Assembly: GCA_001313065.1 (NCBI GenBank)
Contig: BBFD01000184.1
Span: 1-8,262, forward strand
Source of the DNA: Silvimonas sp. JCM 19000
Lineage (GTDB): Bacteria > Pseudomonadota > Gammaproteobacteria > Burkholderiales > Chitinibacteraceae
Reading direction: 5' to 3'
Length of the DNA stretch: 8,262 nt
Position numbers and translations under genes: made by a program. This document shows, piece by piece, positions 1 to 7,082 of this stretch. Each line of letters begins with the position of its first letter. Positions within the stretch are counted from its first letter, which is position 1. Below the pieces are notes generated by a model, which worked only from the letters and a program-made list of their open reading frames with translations, searched no databases and was not told the DNA's origin.

Positions 1-474
1 CAGCAAGATTTTCGACAGCTCGCCGATGCCAAACCAGATCACGATCAGCGGCAAATAGGCCAGAGGCGGTATCGCCGATAGAACTCGATCAGTGGTCAAG
101 AATTGCATGAGCCCGGCGCGACAAACCCATGGCCACGCCCACCGGCACCGCCAACACCACGGCGGCCAGCAGCGCCACCAGCATGCGGCCAAGACTGGCG
201 CCAGATGCTGCCACAGCGTGGCGTCCATAAAGCCGCGGGTGCTCACCGTCCAGGCCTTGCCCAACACAGCTTGTGGCGAGGGCAAAAAACACCGGCTGGA
301 TCAAGCCGCCGTGGTCACCGCCCACCAGATCACAATCAGCACAGCCACCGTGATCGCGCTCAATACCCACGGCCGGAATGGTTTGGGGCGCACGCCAGCG
401 GTGCTGCAACTGGCCCATTCCACGCTGGCGGCTTCGGTCACATCCAGTTCGGTGGTCAACAGCGTTTGCTCCAT
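1..474 (-). CDS. tauC: Taurine ABC transporter permease TauC (5' part, frame-disrupted, cut by window edge)
   Basis: Inner-membrane permease subunit of the taurine/sulfonate importer (BPD_transp_1 family), partner of the tauB ATPase. The ATG at 474-472 lies one base after the tauB stop, with AGGAG at 486-482 seven bases upstream, so it is translationally coupled. The start gives MEQTLLTTELDV, then a hydrophobic segment near residues 35-53 (WVLSAITVAVLIVIWW). Further on, three stretches match the family: GFMDATLWQHLA, a segment containing LVALLAAVVLAVPVGVAMGLS, and PPLAYLPLIVIWFGIGELSK at the window edge. These lie in different frames. The frame changes near 305-309 (one base missing), 284-289 (A6 on the plus strand, one base too many), 197-201, 94-95 and 73-77 (one base missing each). 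The C-terminal half, including the EAA cytoplasmic loop, lies outside the window. Family assignment is firm; whether the protein is made depends on whether the lesions are real. Confidence 0.85.
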
Positions 475-475
475 C

Positions 476-1262
476 TCATTGCTCCTGGCCGCGGTGGGCA
501 AAGATGCGCGCCAGCACGTGCTCACGCGTGGCAATAAACGACGGGTCGGATTTGATACTGCGCGCTGATTCGCCCGCTGCGTAGCGACGGCCGAAATCCA
601 GCGTCAAGCGCTCGACAATCCGCCCCGGGCGCGGCGACATCAATACCAGCGTGGTGGCCAGAAACACTGCTTCTTCGATGTCGTGCGTGATCAGCAAAAT
701 GCGTTTGCCATTGCGCCGCCACAGTTGCAACAACAGTTCCTGCATCTGCTCGCGCGTGAATGCATCCAGTGCGGCAAACGGCTCATCCATCAACAGCAAT
801 TGCGGGTCGGCGGCCAGCGCGCGCGCCAGGCCGACGCGTTGCCGCATGCCCCCCGACAATTGCCAGACATGGTGCCCGGCAAAATCCTGCAGATCGACTT
901 GCGCCAGCACGGCACGGGCGCGCTGTTCGCGCTCGGCTTTGGGCACGCGCTGCAACTTCAGGCCAAATGCACGTTATCCAGCACGTTCAGCCAAGGCAGC
1001 AGCGCGTTGTCCTGAAACACCACACCACGTGCCGCTGCTGGCGCGTTAATCCGCTGGCCGTTAAAGCGCACCACGCCATGCGTAGGCAGCAAAAACCCGG
1101 CCGCCAGATTCAGCAGCGTGGTCTTGCCGCAACCGGATGGCCCCAGCGCCACCACCACATCATCGGCCGCCACCTGCAGATTGACTTGCTGCAGCGCAGG
1201 CTGACTCTGCCTGGATAGATAACGCTGGCGTTCTCGAATTGCAGACCTTGCGTGGGGCTCAT
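476..1262 (-). CDS. tauB: Taurine ABC transporter ATP-binding protein TauB (frame-disrupted)
   Basis: Cytoplasmic ATPase that powers taurine import with TauC and TauA. All ABC motifs are present in order: Walker A GPSGCGKT (about residues 41-48), Q-loop [10 protein letters not shown], signature [15 protein letters not shown], Walker [13 protein letters not shown] and H-loop [10 protein letters not shown]. The C-terminal [19 protein letters not shown] is close to E. coli TauB (AGESSRSIKSDPQFIAMRE), which separates it from SsuB and nitrate-type ATPases. The start [18 protein letters not shown] at 1262 is chosen for its GGAG at 1273-1270, seven bases upstream. The frame breaks twice. One base is missing near 1211, so the correct ...[11 protein letters not shown] continues in another frame. 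One is missing near 970, where GTG-GCA-TTT-GGC (VAFG) is expected. With both restored the protein is about 262 residues; E. coli TauB has 255. It lies 33 bp after tauA and one base before tauC. Confidence 0.9.
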
Positions 1263-1295
1263 GCAGGCTCTCCGGATGGCGGCGGCGGGTTGGGC

Positions 1296-2287
1296 TTAGC
1301 GGGCAGCGCGGGCAAATCGGGCTTCGACCCACGGCGCGTAGTCAGGCTGCACGCTGTCGACCTTGCCCTGCTCTTTGAGGAAGGCCGAGGTGGCTGCCAC
1401 CGCCTTCACCGTGCTCTGCCCCAGCAAAGTGCTTTGTTCGCTGGCGTTCGGATAGCCATTGCCCTGCAGCAAGCCCGCAATTTCTTCCGGCTTGGCGCCG
1501 GTCAAACGCGAAACCTTGTCCAGATTGGCCTGATTGGCAATCCACGCCTTGGGATTGGCGTTGTAGTCGCATACGCCTTGAGTGTGACCTTGGCAAAGGC
1601 AGTGACGAAGTCCGGGTTTTTTTGCTGGCGAAATCCTTGCGCACAATCCATGCATCAAAGGTCGGCGCGCCCCACTTGCCCACCTCGCCGAGTCACCAGC
1701 AATTTGCCGGTCTCTTTGGCTTTGCCCAGCGCCGGGTCCCACACGTAGGCGGCATCAATGTCGCCGCGTTGCCAGGCTGCGGTAATTTCAGACGGGCGCA
1801 GATTGATGATCTGCACTTTGGACGGATCAATCTGCCAGTGTTTCAGCGCGGCCAGCAAGCTGTAATGCGTGGTCGAAACAAACGGTACCGCAATCTTTTT
1901 TACCGATCAGATCAGCCGGCTTATTGATGTTGGGGCGTACCACCAGCGCTTCGGCCGAGCCGATCTGGATGGCAATCAAAAAAAGGTTTCCACGGGCAGA
2001 CCGCGGCTGGCGGCAGCGGCCAAGGGCTGGAACCGACATAACCCACTTGCACATCGCCGGAGGCCACCGCGGCGATCACTTCCGCGCCGCTCTCGAACTT
2101 GCGCCAGTTGATTTTGCTGTGCGTGGCTTTTTTCATATTCGCCATCGGCCTGCGCCACTTTGGCGGGTTCAACCGTGGTCTGATAGGCCACGGTCACGTC
2201 GTCGGCAGCGTGCACGCCGCTGGCGCTCAGCGCCAGCGTCAACGGCGCCAGCCAGCCCAGCCAGCGTGCTTTGTTCAATGTGCTCAT
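1296..2287 (-). CDS. tauA: Taurine ABC transporter periplasmic binding protein TauA (heavily frame-disrupted)
   Basis: Periplasmic taurine-binding protein, first gene of the tau operon. The ATG at 2287 gives [20 protein letters not shown]...[14 protein letters not shown], a clear Sec signal peptide with cleavage after VHA; AAGGA at 2303-2299 lies 11 bases upstream. Stitching the frames gives matches along the whole TauA family: [122 protein letters not shown] and the tail [20 protein letters not shown]. Seven frame changes are needed: T6 at 2128-2133, a missing base near 2024, A7 at 1978-1984, T6 at 1896-1901, one near 1690, T7 at 1617-1623, and a missing base near 1570. After correction it is about 328 residues (E. 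coli 320). If the lesions are real, only about 50 residues of native sequence would be made. Confidence 0.88.
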
Positions 2288-2366
2288 GTGATCCCCGTTC
2301 CTTGTGTGATGGTTATGCACGCCTGTCAGCGTGAGCGGCCAATCTAGCAAAGCCACATACAAACCA

Positions 2367-2402
2367 AAAAAAGAATAATAAGTGCAATTGTTATTCTTTT
2401 TT
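2367..2402. promoter_or_regulatory. 36-bp AT-rich imperfect palindrome (possible operator)
   Basis: The outer 12 bases on each side are a perfect inverted repeat: AAAAAAGAATAA (2367-2378) and TTATTCTTTTTT (2391-2402). The 12-base centre (TAAGTGCAATTG) is itself mostly symmetric around TGCA, giving 32 of 36 symmetric positions. It lies 79 bp before the tauA start and 120 bp before the repressor gene. Such a symmetric site in a divergent control region suggests binding of a dimeric regulator, possibly a sulfur or taurine regulator acting on tau. A run of T follows the right arm, so it also resembles an intrinsic terminator on the plus strand, but no plus-strand gene ends upstream of it. The homopolymer ends of the arms may be miscounted; the inner GAATAA/TTATTC is not affected. 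Confidence 0.5.
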
Positions 2403-2462
2403 CGTTTATATGTTTTGCAAGACTTAAGTATCGCCCTTACCGCGCCGCAACATCGAAATGTC

Positions 2463-2491
2463 TTGCGCCTTGCGCGGGCCACCTCTACAAA
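2463..2491 (+). promoter_or_regulatory. Candidate sigma-70 promoter of the sugar operon
   Basis: TTGCGC (2463-2468) and TACAAA (2486-2491) are separated by 17 bp and each match four of six consensus positions. Transcription would start near 2498, inside the LacI-type operator, the classic geometry for repression. A second TTGCGC at 2470 is too close to the -10 to serve. The call rests on spacing and context only. The A run 2489-2495 may be miscounted, which would not change the boxes. Confidence 0.4.
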
Positions 2492-2493
2492 AA

Positions 2494-2511
2494 AATGTAA
2501 TCGTTTACATT
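2494..2511. promoter_or_regulatory. LacI-family operator, AATGTAA-TCGT-TTACATT
   Basis: An 18-bp palindrome with 16 symmetric positions and the central CG typical of LacI/GalR-family operators, with half-sites AATGTAA and TTACATT. It ends 11 bp before the repressor start and overlaps the predicted transcription start. I infer that the LacI-type protein encoded immediately downstream binds here and represses its own operon, released by a sugar or sugar phosphate. I noticed no second copy in the window. Confidence 0.75.
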
Positions 2512-2522
2512 CGACTACATCC

Positions 2523-3545
2523 ATGCCCGATTCCAGCCGCCCCGCCCCACCCCAAGCTGTGTCGATTGCCGCGGTGGCACGGCATGCCCAGGTTTCGGTG
2601 GCGACGGTATCGCGCGTGCTTAACGGCCAGCAGGTGGTTAAGCCGGCCACGCGTGATGCCGTCATGGCCGCGGTGCAGGCGCTGGGTTATCGCGTTAACG
2701 CCATGGCGCGCAATCTACGCACCGCCGAAACCCGCTTGTTACTGGTCCTGGTGCCCGACGTGGGCAATCCATTTTATGCCGAGATCATGCGCGGCATCGA
2801 CAGCGTGGCGCGCCAGCATGGTTATCTGGTGGTGTTGTGCGATACCGGTGCAGATATTGCACGTGAACACACCTGGTTTGATTTGCTGCGGCGGCGCCGC
2901 GCCGATGGCGCAATCTGCCTGGACCCCGACACCGTGCAGCACGCGCTGGCCAACGATAATGCAGGCCTGGCGTGGGTGGCCTGCGCCGAGTTCGACCCCG
3001 CCATGGCCGTGCCCTATGTCGGCATCGACAACCGCCAGGCCGCGCAAGATGCCGTGTTGCATTTGCTGCAGCAAGGGCATCGCCGTATCGGCCTGATCAA
3101 TAGCGACGCAGGTTGGCTGTATGCACGGCAACGCAAGCAGGGCTGGCTGGATGCGCTCAGTGGCGCAGGCATTACGCCACGGCCGGACTGGTGCATCCAT
3201 ACCCACAGTCTTGATTACGCCGCCGGCAATACGGCGATGGCACAGTTGCTCAGTCTGGCGGAACCACCGACCGCGGTGTTTGCCGTGTCCGATACTCTGG
3301 CCATCGGCGCTCTGGCGGGCGCACGCAGCCTGGGCAAGCGCATCCCGCACGATGTTGCGGTGGTCGGCTTTGACGATATCGCGCTGGCGGCGCAAACCGA
3401 TCCACCGCTGACCACGCTGGCGCAACCGATGCGGCAATTGGGCGAAACCGCCGTGCAGTTGTTGCTGGATATGCTGGCCGACCGCAGCCATCGGCCCGCC
3501 AGCGTGTTGTTGCCGCATCGGCTTGCAATCAGAGCGAGCACCTGA
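2523..3545 (+). CDS. LacI-family transcriptional repressor of the sugar operon
   Basis: A 340-residue LacI/GalR-type regulator and the only full-length gene here without a frame lesion. Residues 13-36 form the helix-turn-helix (SIAAVARHAQVSVATVSRVLNG, the recognition helix being VSVATVSRVLN). The hinge helix VNAMARNLR follows at about 58-66. The periplasmic-binding-protein-like effector domain runs from about 72 (LLLVLVPDVGNPFYAEIMRG), with FAVSDTLAIGAL and DVAVVGFDDI in the second lobe, resembling RbsR- or PurR-like members. ATG 2523 is chosen because it puts the helix-turn-helix at the usual distance from the N terminus. An upstream in-frame GTG at 2382 would read through promoter and operator. 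No good Shine-Dalgarno sequence precedes the ATG, so translation may be weak or start very near the transcript end. It is first in the operon, one base before the ATPase gene. The effector is unknown. Confidence 0.92.
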   Translation: MPDSSRPAPPQAVSIAAVARHAQVSVATVSRVLNGQQVVKPATRDAVMAAVQALGYRVNAMARNLRTAETRLLLVLVPDVGNPFYAEIMRGIDSVARQHGYLVVLCDTGADIAREHTWFDLLRRRRADGAICLDPDTVQHALANDNAGLAWVACAEFDPAMAVPYVGIDNRQAAQDAVLHLLQQGHRRIGLINSDAGWLYARQRKQGWLDALSGAGITPRPDWCIHTHSLDYAAGNTAMAQLLSLAEPPTAVFAVSDTLAIGALAGARSLGKRIPHDVAVVGFDDIALAAQTDPPLTTLAQPMRQLGETAVQLLLDMLADRSHRPASVLLPHRLAIRAST

Positions 3546-3546
3546 G

Positions 3547-5035
3547 ATGAGCCTGGCGATCCGCTTCGATCAGATCAGCAAACGCTTCGGCCCGGTCGAA
3601 GTGCTCCATGAGGTGAGCTTTGGCCTCACCCCCGGGCGCATCTACGGCTTGTTGGGCGAAAATGGCGCCGGCAAATCCACGCTGATGAAAATTCTGGCCG
3701 GATACGAACAAGCCAGCGCCGGGCAGGTATGGGTGGACGAACGCGTACAAAGCTTTAGCGGCCCGCGCCAGGCCGAAGCCTGCGGCATTGTGCTGATCCA
3801 CCAGGAATTCAATCTGGCCGAGCATCTCAGCATTGCGCAGAACATCTTTCTGGGGCACGAACTCAAACGTCACGGCTTGCTGGACGACCGCGCCATGCAT
3901 GCCGCCACGCGCCAGTATCTGGCGCAGGTCGGGCTGAACGCGGACCCCGCCACGCCGGTGCGGCGCTTGATCGTGGCGGAGAAACAACTGGTCGAGATCG
4001 CTAAAGCCTTGTCGCGTCATGCGCGCTTGCTGATCATGGATGAGCCCACCGCCACCCTCACCCCGGGCGAAACCGAGCGTCTGTTCGTTCTGATGCGCAA
4101 GCTGCGCGCCGATGGCGTCACCGTGCTGTATATCTCGCACAAACTGGACGAGGTCGAGCGCATCACCGATGAGATTGTGGTGATGCGCGATGGCCGCCTG
4201 GTGAGCCGCGCCGCCACGGCCAGCGTCACGCGCCAGCAAATGGCCAATCTGATGGTCGGACGCGATGTGTCGGATATGTTCCCGCCGCGCACGCCCCCTG
4301 CCGCCGATGCGCCGGTCGCATTCAAGGTTGAGCATCTGCAGGTGCCGCTGGACCGACGATCTGAGCTTTGAAGTTCGCGCTGGCGAAATCCTCGGCTTTG
4401 CCGGGCTGGTGGGGGCCGGGCGCACCGAGGCCTTCGAGGCCATTATCGGTTTGCGCCCACGCAGCGGCGGCGCATTTGCCATCGCGGGCCAACCGGTCGA
4501 GCTTAAGCATCCACGTGCGGCCATGCGCCATGGCCTGACTTATCTCAGCGAAGACCGTAAAGGCAAAGGCCTGCATATCGATCTGCCGTTGCGGCCGAAT
4601 CTGACCCTGATGACGCTGGAACGCTACGCCCACCCGCTGCTGGACCTGCGCGCGGAACAAGCTGCGCTGGACCGCGCCATCCATGATTTCGGCATCCGCA
4701 GCGGCGACACCCGTAGCAAGGCGCGCATGTTGTCCGGCGGCAATCAACAAAAAAAACTGGCACTGGCCCGATTTCTGCATCCCGACCCCAAGGTGGTGGT
4801 ACTGGATGAACCCACGCGCGGGGTCGATGTGGGCGCCAAACGCGATATCTATTTCTTGATTCACGCGCTGGCGCAACAAGGCCGCGCGGTCATCGTGATC
4901 TCGAGCGAGCTGATCGAATTGATCGGTCTGTGCCATCGCGTGGCGGTATTACGCGGCGGCCAGTTGCAAACCACGCTCGAGGCAGACCAACTGACTGAAG
5001 AGGCTTTGATCGGCTATGCCACTGGCACCCACTGA
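3547..5035 (+). CDS. Sugar ABC transporter ATP-binding protein, RbsA/MglA type (one frameshift)
   Basis: Cytoplasmic tandem ATPase of a ribose/galactose-type importer (CUT2 class), about 496 residues, the normal length. Domain 1: Walker [10 protein letters not shown] (37-45), Q-loop IHQEFNL, degenerate signature [15 protein letters not shown], Walker [13 protein letters not shown] (about 160-170), switch YISHKLDEV. Domain 2: the family-typical altered Walker [13 protein letters not shown], signature LSGGNQQK, Walker [17 protein letters not shown], then [11 protein letters not shown]. The start follows the repressor stop by one base. The frame changes between 4350 and 4357 (net one extra base, or two missing) at the linker between the domains, so an uncorrected read ends at 4371. 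A run of eight A at 4749-4756 adds one lysine (QQKKLALAR) compared with the family's QQK-VxxAR spacing; it keeps frame. The last 20 bases overlap the permease gene. Substrate cannot be deduced from this subunit. Confidence 0.9.
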
Positions 5036-6022
5036 ATCGCCACGTCGCGGCTGGCGCTGGCTGGGCAAACTGCATGCGGTCGGGCCGCTGCTGGGCCTGG
5101 TCGTGTTGTGCGTGGCGGGCACGCTGCTGAACAGCGATTTCGCCACCTTCGACAATATGATGAACGTGCTCACCCGCACGGCATTTATCGGGATCATCGC
5201 GGTGGGCATGACCTTTGTGATCATGTCCGGCGGCATCGATTTGTCGGTCGGTTCGATGGCCGCGCTGATCGCGGGCAGCATGATCTTGCTGATGAACAAG
5301 CTGGGCACCAGTACGTGGGCGACGCATCCGCTGGCGGTGGTGGCGCTCGGCATCGGCCTGGCGCTGCTGCTGGGCGCGCTGTTTGGCGCCATCCATGGCC
5401 TGCTGATTACGCGCGGTCGCATCGAGCCGTTTATTGTCACGCTGGGCACGCTGGGCATTTTTTTTCGCGCGTTGTTGACCTGGCTGGCCGATGGCGGTGC
5501 GCTGACGCTGGATAACGCGCTGACCGATGTCTACAGCCCCGTGTATTACGGCGTGCTGCTGGGCGTGCCGATCCCGGTGTGGATTTTTTGTGCTGGTGGC
5601 GCTGCTGGGCGCGCTGTTGCTTAACCGCACCGCCTTCGGCCGCCATGTGCAAGCCATCGGCTCGAACGAACAAGTGGCGCGCTATGCCGCCATCCGCGTT
5701 GATCTGGTCAAGACCTTGACCTATGCCCTGCTTGGCTTGTGCGTCGGCATTGCCACGCTGTTATACGTGCCCCGCCTGGGATCGGCCACGCCCACCACCG
5801 GCTTGTTGTGGGAGCTGGAAGCCATCGCCGCCGTCGTGGTGGGCGGCACCGCACTCAAAGGCGGCGAGGGCCGCGTGTTTGGCACGGTCATCGGCGCGAT
5901 CCTGCTGTCGGTGATCAGCAATATTCTTAATCTCACCAGCATCATCAGCGTGTACCTCAACGCCGCCGTGCAAGGTGGGGTCATTATCGTGGTCGCGTTT
6001 TTTGCAGCGCTCACGCCGTTAA
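5016..6022 (+). CDS. Sugar ABC transporter permease, RbsC type (two frameshifts)
   Basis: Inner-membrane channel of the CUT2 sugar importer (BPD_transp_2 family). It begins [15 protein letters not shown], inside the ATPase gene, and has many hydrophobic segments: [57 protein letters not shown] and others. The family motif GGIDLSVGS is present, as is the late [20 protein letters not shown] cytoplasmic loop. T6 at 5584-5589 is one base too long; the protein must go from PVWIF to [20 protein letters not shown] second T6 at 5998-6003 hides the true end: with five T it reads AFLQRSRR and stops at TAA 6020-6022, a standard RbsC ending. Uncorrected, the frame runs on to 6189 and falsely overlaps the next gene by 110 bp. 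T8 at 5458-5465 keeps frame but adds a phenylalanine ([11 protein letters not shown]). Corrected length is about 334 residues. Confidence 0.9.
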
Positions 6023-6023
6023 C

Positions 6024-6041
6024 GAAGGCATCCCCGCCTTC
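6024..6041 (+). other. Intercistronic hairpin 1 (permease - binding protein)
   Basis: GAAGGC (6024-6029) and GCCTTC (6036-6041) form a perfect six-pair stem with a six-base loop, starting directly after the corrected permease stop. No T run follows, so it is not a full intrinsic terminator. It is more likely an RNA stability or processing element. Confidence 0.5.
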
Positions 6042-6047
6042 CTGCCC

Positions 6048-6066
6048 GGGCGCGCAGACAGCGCCC
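6048..6066 (+). other. Intercistronic hairpin 2, next to the binding-protein ribosome-binding site
   Basis: GGGCGC (6048-6053) and GCGCCC (6061-6066) form a perfect six-pair, all-GC stem with a seven-base loop. It ends two bases before the GGAG (6069-6072) of the next gene. It follows hairpin 1 after six bases. In transport operons such paired structures often set unequal expression of the binding protein; that role is inferred here. Confidence 0.5.
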
Positions 6067-6079
6067 TTGGAGACCCACC

Positions 6080-7033
6080 ATGAAACGCTTGATGTGCGTC
6101 ATCAGCGCCAGCTTGCTGGCCTTGTCCACCCTGAGCCACGCGGCCGAAAAGGTCACGCTGGGGGTGTCTATTCCCACCGCCACGCATAGTTTTACCGCGG
6201 GCATAGTGTGGTGGGCCAATGAGGCGAAAAAAAAGGAACTGGAAAAAAGAGCATCCCGATCTGAAAGTCATCGTCAAAACCGCCAGTGCCGCGCCCGAGC
6301 AAGCCAACCAGCTGCAGGATTTGCTCACGGTGAACAAGATCAATGCCTTGGTGGTGTTTCCGTTTGAATCGGCGTCTTTGACCAAGCCGGTGGCGCAGGT
6401 AAAAGCCAAGGGCGTCTACGTGACGGTGGTGGATCGTGGTTTGACCGACACCAGCGCCCAGGACGCGTATGTGGCGGGCGATAACACCGCCTTCGGCAAG
6501 CTACCGGCGGAATATCTGGCCCGGCAACTCAATGGCAAAGGCGACCTGGTGGTGCTGCGCGGCATACCCACCACCCTGGATAACGAACGCTTTGAGCTTT
6601 CAATGGCGTGATCAAAAGCCATCCGGACATGAAAATCCTCGACGCCAAATACGGCAACTGGAACCGCGATGATGCCTTCAAGGTAATGCAGGATTATCTG
6701 ACGCGCTTCAAGCACATCGATGCCGTGTGGGCGGCCGATGACGATATGGCAGTGGGCGTACTCAAGCTATCAGCCAGGCCAAACGCACCGATATCAAAGA
6801 AGTGTTTGGGGGCGCCGGGGCCAAGGGCGCGGTCAAGACCATCATGGATGGCAGCAACCCGCTGATCAAAGCCGACGTATCGTATTCGCCCCGGTTTATT
6901 TACGACGCCATCAAGCTGACCGCCGAAGCGCGTCTCAAAGGCGAAAAAACTGCCCGCCAACACCATTATTCCGTCGGTGTTGATCACCAAAGACAACGCC
7001 AAAACGTTCTATTTTCCCGATTCGCCGTTCTGA
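6080..7033 (+). CDS. Periplasmic sugar-binding protein of the ABC importer, RbsB type (four frameshifts)
   Basis: Substrate-binding protein of the CUT2 importer (Peripla_BP_4 class), about 317 residues after correction. GGAG at 6069-6072 lies seven bases before ATG. The signal peptide [21 protein letters not shown] is followed by [17 protein letters not shown], the usual mature start. Family signs: [28 protein letters not shown], the AGDNTAFG loop, [17 protein letters not shown], and [17 protein letters not shown]. Frame lesions: A6 at 6243-6248 (one too many; [10 protein letters not shown] is intended), a missing base near 6595-6599 (ERF-x-FNGVIK), a missing G near 6769 ([15 protein letters not shown]), and A6 at 6944-6949 (one too many; [20 protein letters not shown] is intended). 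A8 at 6227-6234 adds an in-frame lysine. The end FPDSPF stops at TGA 7031-7033. D-ribose-like, inositol-like and other sugars all fit this family; I do not assign one. Confidence 0.88.
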
Positions 7034-7069
7034 GGTGGCGCATCTGGACTAGTTTTAAGCGTTGCACGC

Positions 7070-7074
7070 GGAGA
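7070..7074 (+). promoter_or_regulatory. Ribosome-binding site of the isomerase gene
   Basis: GGAGA eight bases before ATG 7083. It is the strongest evidence for starting the isomerase at 7083 rather than at the in-frame ATG 7062. Confidence 0.7.
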
Positions 7075-7082
7075 CAGCAGAC

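Larger units (their letters stand above)
2288..2522. promoter_or_regulatory. Divergent control region between tauABC and the sugar operon
   Basis: This 235-bp non-coding gap is far richer in A+T than its surroundings, as expected of a two-way promoter region. It contains, from left to right: the tauA ribosome-binding site (2299-2303), about 60 bp of unassigned leader, a long AT-rich palindrome (2367-2402), a second unassigned stretch, and a promoter-like pair followed by a LacI-type operator (2463-2511). On the tau side TTGCAC (2388-2383, minus strand) could be a -35 box lying inside the palindrome, but I see no convincing -10 at the right distance. I therefore do not call a tau promoter separately. 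Confidence 0.6.

Noticed and set aside
2367..2402. Intrinsic terminator on the plus strand
   Set aside because: The stem is almost all A-T pairs with no GC-rich core, and no plus-strand gene ends before it. A protein-binding palindrome fits better.
2382..2522. N-terminal extension of the LacI-type protein from GTG 2382
   Set aside because: It would translate the palindrome, promoter and operator, and would put the helix-turn-helix about 60 residues in, unlike the family.
2739..3518. Minus-strand frame of 259 codons opposite the repressor gene
   Set aside because: The opposite strand is an intact LacI-family gene. The antisense translation is low-complexity Gln/His/Arg-rich and matches no family.
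3529..4524. Long open frame on the minus strand (331 codons) opposite the sugar ATPase gene
   Set aside because: The plus strand encodes clear ABC motifs throughout. The minus frame has no recognisable domain and is a by-product of GC-rich codon bias.
4890..5657. Minus-strand frame of 255 codons across the ATPase-permease junction
   Set aside because: Its Arg/Gln/His-rich translation mirrors the hydrophobic permease codons of the true strand. It also spans two real genes.
6023..6189. C-terminal extension of the permease overlapping the binding-protein gene
   Set aside because: The extension has no family similarity, and one T too many at 5998-6003 explains it. The corrected frame ends in a normal RbsC tail.
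6227..6250. Programmed ribosomal frameshifting at the A-rich slippery sequence in the binding-protein gene
   Set aside because: The A-rich sequence looks slippery, but the same kind of lesion occurs at unrelated sites in nearly every gene. No downstream structure is evident, so a shared artefact or decay explains it better.
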